Assembly (NCBI RefSeq): GCF_014196795.1
Contig: NZ_JACIEJ010000001.1
Span: 434,001 to 498,000, forward strand
DNA from: Sagittula marina
GTDB taxonomy: Bacteria > Pseudomonadota > Alphaproteobacteria > Rhodobacterales > Rhodobacteraceae
DNA: 64,000 nucleotides
Direction: 5' to 3'
A model generated the notes under the pieces. It was given only the letters and a program-made list of their open reading frames with translations, searched no databases and was not told the origin of the DNA. The translations under genes were made by a program, and so were the position numbers. Position 1 is the stretch's first letter, and each line of letters begins with the position of its first letter. Shown piece by piece: positions 1 to 9,500 of this stretch.

Positions 1-26
1 GCGAGGCGGCCAAGGGACATCTCGCG

Positions 27-887
27 ATGCTCTGCTTCGCCGCGCTGGTGGCGGGCTCGTTCCCATTCGGCGCGATGGTCGGGCCTTACATTGATCCGGT
101 GGTGCTGAACGCGGTGCGCTTTGCGGTGGCCGCGGCGGCGATGTGGGCGGTGGCGCTGGCCAGCGGCACTGGCACCGAGGGCGTGTTCCGCGCGCCCTGG
201 CGGTACTTTGCGCTCGCCGGTTTGTTTGCCATCTACTTCGTCACCATGTTCGAGGGCCTGAAAACCGCAGAGCCCGTCAGCATGGCCGCGGTCTTCACCC
301 TGAACCCGGCTTTGACCGCGGTCTTTGGGTGGGTCGTCGTGCGTCAGGTCACCACCCGCCGTATGGCGCTGGCCATCGTGGTTGGCGGTCTTGGCGCGCT
401 TTGGGTGATCTTTCGCGGTGATCCGAACCTTGCCCTGCGGTTCGAGATCGGGCGCGGCGAGCAGGTGTACCTATGGGGTTGTCTCGCCCACGCGCTCTAT
501 TCCCCGTTGCTGCGAAAGCTCAATCGGGGAGAGCCGGCGCTGGCCTTCACCGCCTCGATCCTGACGGCGGGGGCGGTGATCCTCGGCGTATACGCTGCGC
601 GCGATATCGTCGAGACCGACTGGGCCGCGATGCCGGTGATCGTCTACCAGGTCATCGCCTACACGGCCATCGTCGCCACCGGCGTGACCTTCCTGATCCT
701 GCGCTACGCGACCCTGCGTCTGCCGTCGGCCAAGGTGATGGCCTATACATATATCGTGCCGTGCTTTGTCATCGTCTGGCAACTGGCGCTGGGGCAGGGC
801 GTGCCATCCGCCATAGTTCTGCCCGGTGTTGCGCTGACCGTCCTGTCGCTTCTGCTTTTGATCAAGGACGAAGAGCAAGACAGTTGA
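27..887 (+). CDS. DMT-superfamily (EamA) permease, 5' end possibly outside window
   Basis: Predicted inner-membrane drug/metabolite-type transporter. The 286 residues are almost entirely hydrophobic segments, about nine to ten membrane spans, in the EamA two-repeat pattern; substrates of this family cannot be read from sequence. The reading frame stays open upstream to the window edge, and relatives usually carry a few residues before the first membrane span, so the real start may lie left of base 1. However, an AAGGGA at 12-17 is a plausible ribosome binding site for the ATG at 27. The protein ends in a short charged tail (KDEEQDS). It stands alone, tail to tail with the ArsR gene. Confidence 0.8.
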   Translation: MLCFAALVAGSFPFGAMVGPYIDPVVLNAVRFAVAAAAMWAVALASGTGTEGVFRAPWRYFALAGLFAIYFVTMFEGLKTAEPVSMAAVFTLNPALTAVFGWVVVRQVTTRRMALAIVVGGLGALWVIFRGDPNLALRFEIGRGEQVYLWGCLAHALYSPLLRKLNRGEPALAFTASILTAGAVILGVYAARDIVETDWAAMPVIVYQVIAYTAIVATGVTFLILRYATLRLPSAKVMAYTYIVPCFVIVWQLALGQGVPSAIVLPGVALTVLSLLLLIKDEEQDS

Positions 888-944
888 GCATTCAGGAAGC
901 AGAGACGCCAGCACCGTGCCTTGTCTCTCCGCGCCTCCAAGTGC

Positions 945-1289
945 TCACTCGTTCGGCGCGCCTGTGGCCGGAGAAAGCTCCGCTTCAAGGAAGCGCTCGA
1001 AGGCATCGAGGTTCACCGGCTCAAACAACCCGAAGCTTTGCATCCAGATGGTCGCTTCGCGCAGGGCGTCGGGTTCCAGCTTGCACCACTTTACCCGACC
1101 GCGCTTTTCCTGGCTGATGAGGCCGGCGTTGGTGAGCACGGCCAAGTGTTTGGAGATCGCGGCGAGCGACATCTCGAAAGGCTCCGCCACATCGGTCACG
1201 GCCATGTCGTCCTCCAGCAGCATCGACAGGATGCGGCGGCGGGTCGGGTCGCCGAGAGCGGCGAAGGTGGCGTCGAGGCGGGCGGTCAT
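945..1289 (-). CDS. ArsR-family winged-helix transcriptional regulator
   Basis: Small DNA-binding repressor of 114 residues. It has the ArsR core: LGDPTRRRIL near residues 12-21 and a helix-turn-helix with MSLAAISKHLAVL as recognition helix. The cysteine metal motif (ELCVCD type) is absent, with only one cysteine (KWCK) in the wing, so it is probably not a metal sensor. It resembles the ArsR subgroup that is often paired with SRPBCC/AHSA1 proteins, but no such partner is adjacent. The ATG at 1289 is chosen because homology begins at once (MTARLDATFAALGDP); the longer reading frame to 1325 adds unrelated residues. Confidence 0.85.
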   Translation of the reverse strand: MTARLDATFAALGDPTRRRILSMLLEDDMAVTDVAEPFEMSLAAISKHLAVLTNAGLISQEKRGRVKWCKLEPDALREATIWMQSFGLFEPVNLDAFERFLEAELSPATGAPNE

Positions 1290-1451
1290 GGGCTTTGCAG
1301 ATAGACCGGAACGCAGGCATTGCACAGCATATATAAAGAGGAGAGAGCCGCCTGCGCCATGGGGATGCCGGGGCCCGATGGCAAGATCAACTGATGAGTT
1401 GAATATGCAAACGCAGCAGGCTGGGGCGCTAACAGGGGTGAGGTGCTTTGA

Positions 1452-1471
1452 AAATTGTCAGCTGGCAATTT
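1452..1471. promoter_or_regulatory. 20-bp near-perfect palindrome upstream of the atp operon
   Basis: The sequence reads AAATTG, TCAGCTGG, CAATTT: 6-bp outer arms and a CAGCTG centre with one mismatched pair. It lies in the 261-bp non-coding stretch (1326-1586) between the ArsR gene and atpI, about 115 bp before atpI. It could be an operator for either gene. This is seen in sequence only; no binding protein is known. Confidence 0.35.
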
Positions 1472-1586
1472 GGAAATGCCATAAATTTCAGAGCCTTGCC
1501 GGTTCTGAATAAAGGCTTAACCCGTCGTTGACTCCGGGGGCTGCACCGCCTATTCCCCTCTCGAACTCTGGTGGAGCAAACAGCCC

Positions 1587-1964
1587 ATGAGCGCGCCTGA
1601 CCCGAAGCGACAGATGCAGGACCTCGAAGCCCGCATCAACGCCTACAAGAAGGCCACGGGGCAGGTGAAGCCTCACCAGGAAGAACACTACAGTCAGGCC
1701 AACATGGCGTGGCGCATGGTGACGGAGATGGTTGCCGGACTCGGGATCGGGTTTGGCATTGGCTACGGGTTGGACTGGCTGCTTGGCACGGGTCCCTGGC
1801 TCATGGTCATCTTCGCGCTGCTGGGCATCGCCGCCGGCATCAAAGTGATGCTGCGCACAGCGAAAGAACTGCAGGCGAAGCAGGAATTGAACGAGGCGGA
1901 CGCGCCTGAGGCTGACAAGGGCGCCGCAGGCGGCGCAAACGAGGGGAACACGCATGGCGACTGA
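1587..1964 (+). CDS. atpI: F0F1 ATP synthase assembly protein I (AtpI)
   Basis: First gene of the F0 operon. AtpI proteins are small membrane proteins thought to help assemble the c-ring or carry Mg2+. The 125-residue protein has a charged N-terminal part (about 1-40), two membrane segments separated by a short turn (residues ~47-87, rich in GIGFGIGYG), and a charged, Ala/Glu-rich tail. The gene overlaps atpB by 11 bp, which suggests coupled translation. The operon order atpI-atpB-atpE-atpF'-atpF is typical of alphaproteobacteria; the F1 genes sit elsewhere. Confidence 0.9.
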   Translation: MSAPDPKRQMQDLEARINAYKKATGQVKPHQEEHYSQANMAWRMVTEMVAGLGIGFGIGYGLDWLLGTGPWLMVIFALLGIAAGIKVMLRTAKELQAKQELNEADAPEADKGAAGGANEGNTHGD

Positions 1965-2724
1965 GACGCACGGTGCAGAGCACGCGACCGAAGGCACTGG
2001 CCTGGTCTTTCACCCGATGGACCAGTTCATCGTCAAGCCGCTCTTTGGCCACGGTGATGTAGGTCTGTTCACGATCACCAACGTGACGCTTTGGCTGTTC
2101 CTGGCGATCGTGGCCATCGTGCTGCTGATGGTCGTGGGCACGTCGCGCCGCGCCATCGTGCCGTCGCGCTCCCAGTCGGTGGCCGAGCTGGCCTATGGCT
2201 TCGTCTACAAGATGGTCGAAGACGTCACCGGCAAGGACGGTCTGAAGTATTTCCCCTACATCATGACCCTGTTCATGTTCATCGTCTTCGCCAACTTCCT
2301 TGGCCTGATCCCGATGTCCTTTACCACCACGTCGCATTTCGCCGTGACCGTGCCGCTGGCATTGGCGGTGTTCATCGGCGTGACCGTTCTGGGTTTCGTG
2401 AAGAACGGTCCCGGTTTCCTTGGCCTCTTCTGGGTGTCCTCCGCCCCGCTGGCGCTGCGTCCGATTCTGGCGATCATCGAGGTGATTTCCTACTTCGTGC
2501 GTCCGATGAGCCACTCCATTCGTCTTGCAGGCAACGTCATGGCGGGTCACGCCGTGATCAAGGTCTTCGCCGGTTTCGCCGCGCTGGCCGCTGTCTCGCC
2601 CATCTCGATCCTCGCGATCACCGCGATGTACGGTCTTGAGGTGCTCGTGGCCTTTATCCAGGCCTACGTGTTCACCATCCTGACCTGCGTGTACCTCAAG
2701 GACGCGCTGCATCCCTCTCACTAA
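1954..2724 (+). CDS. atpB: ATP synthase F0 subunit a
   Basis: Subunit a forms the two half-channels for protons beside the c-ring in the inner membrane. It has 256 residues, usual for the family, with five to six hydrophobic segments. The essential arginine is visible in the conserved [12 protein letters not shown] motif (Arg190). The start overlaps the end of atpI, and the next gene atpE follows after 78 bp. No anomalies were seen. Confidence 0.97.
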   Translation: MATETHGAEHATEGTGLVFHPMDQFIVKPLFGHGDVGLFTITNVTLWLFLAIVAIVLLMVVGTSRRAIVPSRSQSVAELAYGFVYKMVEDVTGKDGLKYFPYIMTLFMFIVFANFLGLIPMSFTTTSHFAVTVPLALAVFIGVTVLGFVKNGPGFLGLFWVSSAPLALRPILAIIEVISYFVRPMSHSIRLAGNVMAGHAVIKVFAGFAALAAVSPISILAITAMYGLEVLVAFIQAYVFTILTCVYLKDALHPSH

Positions 2725-2802
2725 GGCGGTGCGGGGCTGATCCCGCGCCTCCCCCGACAGAACAACCAGACTACAAACTTCCAATCGTAAGGAGATACCA
2801 CC

Positions 2803-3024
2803 ATGGAAGGCATTCAATTTCTCGGCGCAGGCATTGCAGGTCTCGGCACGGGCATCGCGGCCCTCGGTGTGGGCAACGTTGCTGCCAACTTCCTGGCCGG
2901 CGCTCTGCGCAACCCCTCCGCTGCTGGCTCGCAGACCGCGACCCTCTTCATCGGCATCGCATTCGCAGAAGCACTGGGCATCTTCTCGTTCCTGATCGCT
3001 CTGCTGCTGATGTTCGCCGTCTGA
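2803..3024 (+). CDS. atpE: ATP synthase F0 subunit c
   Basis: The proton-carrying ring subunit: a 73-residue hairpin of two membrane helices joined by a polar loop (ALRNPSA, residues ~34-40). The proton-binding carboxylate is the glutamate in FAEALGIF (Glu56). A clear ribosome binding site (AAGGAG, 2788-2793) precedes the ATG, as expected for the subunit made in the greatest number of copies. It is embedded in the F0 operon. Confidence 0.97.
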   Translation: MEGIQFLGAGIAGLGTGIAALGVGNVAANFLAGALRNPSAAGSQTATLFIGIAFAEALGIFSFLIALLLMFAV

Positions 3025-3107
3025 TCCACGGAATTTGACGATCCTTACGCGCGGGCGGCCTGACATGGGCCGCCCGATGTAGAGACCAAGTTCCGACGGA
3101 GGACGAC

Positions 3108-3659
3108 ATGGCGGTTGAACCGTATCAGGAAGAACTGGCTGGCACCTGCGTCGACGCAGGCGGCTCCGCGATCGGGATGCCGCAACTCTGCGGTGACTGG
3201 GTCGGCAACCAGGTTTTCTGGCTTATCATCACCCTCGTGGTGATCTACTTTATTCTGGCGCGTGTCGCCTTGCCGCGGATCGCGTCTGTTCTGGCTGAAC
3301 GTCAGGGCACCATCACGAACGACATCGCCGCAGCCGAAGATCTGAAGTCGAAGGCGCAGGACGCCGAGGCGGCTTATGACAAGGCGCTGGCCGATGCCCG
3401 CACCGAGGCGCATGCCATTGCACAGCGCGCTCGTGACGATATCAAGGCCGATCTTGACGTGGAAAAGGCGCATGCCGACGCAGAGATTTCTGCCAAGGCT
3501 GCTGAATCGCAGAAGGCCATCGATGCCATCCGCGCCAGCGCGCTGGAAAACGTCGAAATCGTTGCCAAGGACACCGCCGCTGCCATCGTGGCCGCACTGG
3601 GCATGTCCGCGGACGAAGCCAAGATCAACGCGGCCGTTGACCGCCAGCTGAAGGGATAA
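3108..3659 (+). CDS. atpF': ATP synthase F0 subunit b' (second b-type subunit)
   Basis: Peripheral-stalk subunit. The 183 residues have one membrane segment (about 37-56, FWLIITLVVIYFILA) followed by a long charged, alanine-rich coiled coil. Phototrophic and many other alphaproteobacteria carry two different b-type genes; this first, more divergent one, with its extended soluble N-terminus, is b'. It is followed after 3 bp by the second b gene, so the two are surely co-translated and form a b/b' heterodimer (family knowledge). Confidence 0.93.
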   Translation: MAVEPYQEELAGTCVDAGGSAIGMPQLCGDWVGNQVFWLIITLVVIYFILARVALPRIASVLAERQGTITNDIAAAEDLKSKAQDAEAAYDKALADARTEAHAIAQRARDDIKADLDVEKAHADAEISAKAAESQKAIDAIRASALENVEIVAKDTAAAIVAALGMSADEAKINAAVDRQLKG

Positions 3660-3662
3660 ATC

Positions 3663-4220
3663 ATGACTCGTTTCATTCTTCCCCTCGCATTGCTGGCCGC
3701 TGCTCCGGCACATGCTGCGACTGGCCCGTTCTTCAGCCTGCGCAACACCGATTTCGTGGTGCTGATCGGCTTTATCCTGTTCCTCGTGGTGCTGGTGTAC
3801 TTCAAGGTTCCGGGCATGCTGGCCAAGCTGCTCGACAAGCGGGCCGAAGGCATTCAGGCCGATCTGGACGAAGCCCGTCGCATTCGCGAAGAGGCGCAGA
3901 CCTTGCTGGCCTCCTACGAGCGCAAGCAGCGTGACGTGCAGGACCAGGCGGACCGGATCGTGGCCCACGCCAAGCAGGAGGCCGAACTGGCCGCCGAGCA
4001 GGCCAAGGCTGACATGAAGGACTCGATTGCGCGCCGTCTGGCCGCTGCCGAGAGCCAGATCGAGTCGGCGCAGGCCGCAGCGATCAAGGACGTGCGCGAT
4101 CAGGCTGCCGTGGTGGCCGTGGCCGCTGCGCGTCAGGTCATTGCCGAGCAGATGGATCCGGCGAAGGCCGACCAGATGATCGACAACTCGATCAGCGAAG
4201 TGGGTGCCAAGCTGCACTGA
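3663..4220 (+). CDS. atpF: ATP synthase F0 subunit b
   Basis: Peripheral-stalk subunit of 185 residues. An N-terminal hydrophobic stretch that looks like a cleavable signal (MTRFILPLALLAAAPAHA) comes before the true membrane anchor (about 32-50), then a long heptad-type coiled coil. It is the last gene of the F0 operon and is followed by a good rho-independent terminator. The signal-like N-terminus is seen in related b subunits and is not an error. Confidence 0.93.
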   Translation: MTRFILPLALLAAAPAHAATGPFFSLRNTDFVVLIGFILFLVVLVYFKVPGMLAKLLDKRAEGIQADLDEARRIREEAQTLLASYERKQRDVQDQADRIVAHAKQEAELAAEQAKADMKDSIARRLAAAESQIESAQAAAIKDVRDQAAVVAVAAARQVIAEQMDPAKADQMIDNSISEVGAKLH

Positions 4221-4244
4221 CCTTGCCATCCATGGCATCGAAGG

Positions 4245-4268
4245 ACCCGGCCGATTGGTCGGGTTTTT
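4245..4268 (+). terminator. Rho-independent terminator of the atp (F0) operon
   Basis: An 8-bp stem (ACCCGGCC pairing with GGTCGGGT, one G-U pair) with a GATT loop runs into TTTTT, 25 bp after the atpF stop codon. Confidence 0.8.
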
Positions 4269-4415
4269 CTGTCTCAAGGACCGGGCGGGATGCGCGAACG
4301 CACTGTTTCCGGCGCGCCGCCGCATCGCAGCACCTTTCCATGGCCGTCCCCAGCTTATAGGGTGCGGCACAGCCAACCACGGGCAACACGTGGTGTTTTC
4401 TGAGGGACGTCGAGC

Positions 4416-5225
4416 GTGGCACACATCATCGTTGTCGGGAATGAAAAAGGCGGCGCGGGAAAATCCACCGTGTCGATGCATATCTCAACCGCCTTGGCGC
4501 GGCTGGGACATCGGGTTCAGACGCTGGATCTGGACTTGCGGCAGCGCAGCCTTGGCCGATATCTGGACAACCGCGCGGCCTTCCTGGCCAAAGCCGGGCT
4601 GGAGCTGCCCTCGCCCGGTCATACGGATCTGCCGAACATCGACAAAGAGGCCCTTGGCCCCAATGAGAACGCGAACGACCGTCGTCTGAGCGAGGCTGTG
4701 GCCGGGTTGGGCGAGACCAATGATTTCATCCTGATCGACTGCCCGGGATCGCACACGCGGCTGGCACAGGTGGCGCATTCGCTGGCGGACACGCTGGTGA
4801 CGCCGCTGAACGACAGTTTCATCGACTTCGATCTGTTGGCGCATATCGATTCGGAGGGCGACAAGATCATCGGTCCGTCCGTCTATTCCGAAATGGTCTG
4901 GGCCGCGCGTCAGGTGCGGGCGCAGGCCGGGTTGCAGCCGATCGACTGGGTTGTGCTGCGCAACCGTCTGGGCGCGCAGCAGATGGTCAACAAGATGAAG
5001 ATCGAAAAGGCGCTGGACCGTCTGTCCAAGCGGATCGGCTTTCGCGTGGCGCCGGGCTTTTCGGAGCGTGTCGTGTTCCGGGAGCTGTTCCCGCGCGGGC
5101 TGACGCTTCTGGATCTCAAGGATGTGGGCGTGAAGCAGCTCAACATCTCGAACGTGGCGGCACGCCAAGAGCTGCGCGAATTGATCAAGGCGCTGAATTT
5201 GCCGGGGGTCGAGGTCACGTTCTGA
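4416..5225 (+). CDS. mipZ: MipZ-type division-plane positioning ATPase
   Basis: ParA/MinD-superfamily ATPase that, in Caulobacter and relatives, binds ParB at the poles and blocks FtsZ polymerisation except at midcell. The 269 residues show the deviant Walker A KGGAGKST (residues 11-18), the switch motif FILIDCPGS and an ARQELREL-containing C-terminus typical of MipZ. Its length fits the family. It has its own upstream region after the atp terminator. Its position next to the F0 operon carries no obvious functional meaning. Confidence 0.92.
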   Translation: MAHIIVVGNEKGGAGKSTVSMHISTALARLGHRVQTLDLDLRQRSLGRYLDNRAAFLAKAGLELPSPGHTDLPNIDKEALGPNENANDRRLSEAVAGLGETNDFILIDCPGSHTRLAQVAHSLADTLVTPLNDSFIDFDLLAHIDSEGDKIIGPSVYSEMVWAARQVRAQAGLQPIDWVVLRNRLGAQQMVNKMKIEKALDRLSKRIGFRVAPGFSERVVFRELFPRGLTLLDLKDVGVKQLNISNVAARQELRELIKALNLPGVEVTF

Positions 5226-5371
5226 CCTTTCCCGCGTCACGGCGACTGATGGGGCGGGCTTCGTAAATTCGGACGTCTGGTTTGTGGTGGGTGCACAACG
5301 GCCTGAGCGGTTCAGTTGCCTGTCTGGTCGCGATTAAGAATTTGCTAACCATCGTGGCGCACGCTGGCCTG

Positions 5372-5758
5372 ATGCGAATGATCCCTTTTGTGCCCCTGAT
5401 ATTGTTAACCGCCTGCGATACGCCCGGTCCGGGCTTTTCTGGCGCGCCTGCGGTCAAGGTGGTTGAGGCGGGCACGTCGTTTACCCTGCGGCGGCGTGGC
5501 AACTTCGTCGAGGCTATTCGCACCAGCTCTCATATGCTGCCGAAATTCGAGGATGTCGCCCGAAACGCCGGGGTCGCCACACAGGCGCAAACGGGGTGCC
5601 GCGCCGATTGGGTGCTGGGTGATCCGACGATGATGACCATCGGGCTGGAATGCGATGGTCATCGTGCGCCGCCTCTGCCCCGTCGCAAGCACACGCTGTT
5701 TTGCGAATACTTCGATGCGGGGCAGGGCGCTTTGGATTTGGAATGCATCCGCGCCTGA
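5372..5758 (+). CDS. Small putative lipoprotein, function unknown
   Basis: A 128-residue protein with a type II signal peptide: a short basic start, hydrophobic IPFVPLILL, then the lipobox LTAC (Cys15). The start at 5372 puts the signal at the N-terminus; the longer frame from 5282 would bury it. The mature part has three more cysteines (in TGCRAD, GLECDG and LFCEYF) and one near the end (ECIRA), suggesting disulfides in the periplasm. I do not recognise a domain. It is convergent with the next putative lipoprotein gene. Confidence 0.65.
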   Translation: MRMIPFVPLILLTACDTPGPGFSGAPAVKVVEAGTSFTLRRRGNFVEAIRTSSHMLPKFEDVARNAGVATQAQTGCRADWVLGDPTMMTIGLECDGHRAPPLPRRKHTLFCEYFDAGQGALDLECIRA

Positions 5759-5785
5759 CGTGTTTCAGGCACCGGTAGAGGCGCT

Positions 5786-6289
5786 TTAGTCCTTCTTTTT
5801 CTTCAGGTTGACCGTGAGCGCCGGGTATTTGAAATCATCCGTTTCGTTATCGGTGTTCGCTGCGGCCACGGCCCCGATGATGATGGCACCCAAGACACCG
5901 GCGCCTGCCGCGCTTTGCTGACGTTGCTGGTTGGTGTCGTTGTAGACGTTCACCGTGATCGAGCCGGACTGCGTTTCAGTCTCGCACCGAACGAAGAGCG
6001 CCGGGGAGTTCGGGCCGTCATCGGGCACGATGACATTGGCCGGCGTGGTGAAGTTCGCAGCATAGGTGCCGCTGTCGATCAGGCATGGAACGCCGGTCAA
6101 TTCAGTGCGGCCCTGTTCGCCATTTCCCCAGGTTCTTATCTGAACCGTTTCCTGCCCCCGGAAGCGCGGCACCGGATTGCCCGCTGCGCGCGCGCGCCCG
6201 TACACGTCGATGCCGACGGCTGCGGCCCGGTCTTTCGGGACAACCGTGACCGGCGGGGTCGAAATTTCGGCATTGGCGCAGGCCATCAA
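5786..6289 (-). CDS. Putative lipoprotein, signal peptide apparently split by a frameshift
   Basis: The frame encodes a secreted-type protein of unknown function. It begins in the middle of a lipobox (LMAC at the very start), then a region with a Cys pair (VPCLID, FVRCETE), a glycine/alanine-rich hydrophobic segment (AGAGVLGAIIIGAVAAA) and a lysine-rich C-terminus. The missing signal start is present in another frame: an ATG at 6324, preceded by AAGGA, encodes MKRFMILAPF. One extra T in the four-T run (AAAA at 6294-6297 on the + strand) would join both frames into MKRFMILAPFLSLMAC, an excellent lipoprotein signal. Either the assembly lost a base or the gene is inactivated. As drawn it has no credible start. 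Confidence 0.6.
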   Translation of the reverse strand: MMACANAEISTPPVTVVPKDRAAAVGIDVYGRARAAGNPVPRFRGQETVQIRTWGNGEQGRTELTGVPCLIDSGTYAANFTTPANVIVPDDGPNSPALFVRCETETQSGSITVNVYNDTNQQRQQSAAGAGVLGAIIIGAVAAANTDNETDDFKYPALTVNLKKKKD

Positions 6290-6551
6290 CGATAAAACGG
6301 TGCCAAAATCATGAAACGCTTCATTTTCGGTATCCTTGAGCTTTGAACACTCCCAATCGCGCGACGTGATATTTCAAAAACGTGGGCAGAGGCATTCCGT
6401 CTTTCATCGTGTTTTGCGTGCACAGCCGGATGCTGTGTTTTGCCACAATATCTTGGGGACAAGTGGCAAGGCTCTGCCAAATCCGGCGCGATCTGATTGA
6501 CTCGGACCCGATGAAACCGCCAAATTGCAGGTCTCAAAAGGAATCGCGCGC

Positions 6552-9500
6552 GTGCAGTTTTCAAAGCTCCGTCTGACAGGCTTCAAAAGCTTTGTGGACC
6601 CCACAGATCTGTTGATCTCGACCGGGTTGACCGGCGTGGTCGGGCCGAATGGTTGCGGCAAATCCAACCTGCTCGAAGCGCTGCGCTGGGTCATGGGCGA
6701 GACGCGGGCCAAGGCCATGCGCGGCGGCGGCATGGAGGATGTTATCTTTGCCGGTGCGGCGTCCCGTCCGGCCCGGAACTTTGCCGAAGTGTCGCTGATC
6801 ATCGACAATCAGGACCGCCTTGCGCCGGCGGGCTTTAACGAGACCGACCAGTTGGAGGTGGTGCGTCGCATCACCCGCGACGTGGGCAGCGCCTACAAGG
6901 TGAACAGCAAGGACACCCGCGCGCGCGATGTGCAGATGCTGTTTGCGGATGCGGCCACGGGATCGACCTCGCCCGCGCTGGTGCGGCAGGGGCAGATTTC
7001 CGAACTGATCAATGCGAAGCCAAAGAACCGGCGCAAGATCCTGGAAGATGCGGCCGGGATCGGGGGCCTGTATCAGCGGCGCCATGAGGCGGAGCTGAAG
7101 CTGCGCAGCACAGAGGCGAACCTGCTGCGTGTTGACGATGTGGTGGAGCAGTTGGCCGGGCAGCTGGGGCAATTGGCCCGACAGGCCAAGCAGGCCGCGC
7201 GCTACCGGGCCATCGGCGAGCAGCTGCGGCAGGCTGAGGGCATGCTGCTTTACCGGCGCTGGCACGAGGCGGATCAGGCGCGGGCCAGTGCGGAGGCTGC
7301 GTTGCGTGAGTTGGTGACGGCGGCGGCAAGCGCGGAACGGGACGCGCGCGCGGCGGAAACCGCTCGGGCGGCTGCCGAGGAGTCGCTGCCTGCGTTGCGC
7401 GAGGAGGACGCCATTGCCGCCGCGGTGCTGCAACGGTTGTTGGTGCAGCGGGATGCTTTGGCGGATCAGGAAAAGCAGGCACAGCAGCGGATCGAGACGC
7501 TGCGCAAGCGCATTGCCCAGCTCGATCAGGACATGGCCCGCGAGGAGACCCTGAACCGCGACGCCGGCGAGACCATCGAACGGCTTGAGGCGGAGGCGCG
7601 CGAGCTGGCGGAGGCGTCGGACGGGCACGACGACAAGGTCGAGGAGGCCATCGAGGCCGCCCACGAGGCCTCTGACGTATTGCAGATGCGCGAGGCGGAT
7701 CTGACCCAGATGACCGAGGATGTGGCGCGTCTGGCGGCCCGTCACCAGTCGGCGCAGCGCTACCTGGCGGATTGTCAGCGCCTGGTTGCCCGCAACGAGG
7801 CGGAGGCGGAGAAGGCGCGCGCCTTGGTCGCGGATGTGCAGGACCGGCTTGGCCAGGCGCGTGAGGCCACCGAGGATGCCCGCGCCCGCCAGATGGATGC
7901 GGACGCCATGGCGGAACGGGCGGAGATGCTGCTGACCGACGCGGAAAGCGCGCGCGCCGAATGCCAGACGCGCGAGGCGGAGGCACGCGGCGAGCGGTCC
8001 GAGGCCGAGGGTCTGATGAACGCGCTGAGCGCCGAGGTGACGGCTTTGGCGCGGTTGCTGGAGCGGGACACCGCCGAGGGCGGTCAGATCATGGACCGGT
8101 TGCAGGTTGAACAGGGGTTCGAGAAGGCGCTTGGGGCGGCTTTGGCGGACGACCTGCGCGCGCCCGAGGTGGAGGCCGATGGGCCGTCGGGTTGGCTGGT
8201 CATGCCGGGCTACGATGTCGCGCAGCCTTTGCCGACGGGGGTCACCTCGCTGGCGCAGCATGTGTCGGTGCCGGATGTCCTGGTGCGTCGTCTGGCGCAG
8301 ATCGGACTTGTGGAGGCGGAAGACGGCCCGAGGCTGCAACAACAGCTGTCGCCGGGGCAGAGGCTGGTGTCGCTGGAGGGCGATCTGTGGCGCTGGGACG
8401 GGTTCCGCGCCTGGGCCGAAGACCAGCCCTCGGCGGCGGCGCTGCGGCTGGAGCAGTTGAACCGGCTCGAAGGGTTGAAGCAGGAAATGGCGGAGGCCTC
8501 GGCGCGGCTGGACGGGACGCGCGCGGCGCATGATGCGTTGGTGGCGCGGCTGGCGGAGCTGACCCGTGCGGACAAGGACGCGCGCGAGGCGCGGCGCATG
8601 GCGGATCAGCGCGTCACCGAGGCGGCGCGCGCGTTGTCGCGGGCCGAGGCGGATCACGACATGGCGGGCGGCAAGCTGGAGAGCGCCACTCTGGCGGTGA
8701 AGCGCTACGAGGACGAGGGAAGCACCGCGCGGGCGCAGCTGACGGAGGCGGAGCGGGCGCTGGACCAGCTCGACGATCTCGACGAGGTGCGCGCCAAGGC
8801 CGAAGACGTGAAGATGACGGTCGAGGCCGCGCGCATGACGATGATGACGCGCCGCTCCGCCGCAGATGAGCTGCGACGCGAGGGCGAGGCCCGCAAGGGG
8901 CGGGCGCAGCAGGTGGCAAAGGATCTGTCCGGCTGGACGCAGCGGTTGGAGAATGCCACCGCCCGCGCCGGGGAGCTGGCGGAGCGCAAGGCCGAAGCCG
9001 AGGACGATCTGTCCGATGCCTACGAGGTGCCCGACGATCTGGCGACACAGCGCGAGGAGCTGTCTGACAGCATCGCCACGGCTGAAGACCGCAAGTCGCT
9101 TGCGCAGGACCGGCTGATCGAGGCGGAGAGCGTGCTGCGGGAGGCCGTGACCTCGGAACGTGATGCGGAGCGTTTGGCCGGTGAGGCCCGCGAGGCCCGC
9201 GCCCGCGCCGAGGCCCGTGCGGATGCCGCGCGCGAAAGCGTGCAAGCGGCCACCGCGCGCATCGAAGAGGCATTGGAGACCACGCCCGAAGCGCTGTTGG
9301 CGACGTTGGATGCGACGCCCGATGACGTCGGTGATGCGGAGAAGATCGAGAGCGAGGTTGCCCGCCTGAAACGCGCGCGCGATGCGTTGGGGGCCGTGAA
9401 CCTGCGGGCCGAGGACGACGCGCGGGAGGTGCAGGACGAGCACGATACGCTGGTGTCGGAGAAGAACGACCTTGAAGAAGCGGTGAAGGCGCTGCGCACG

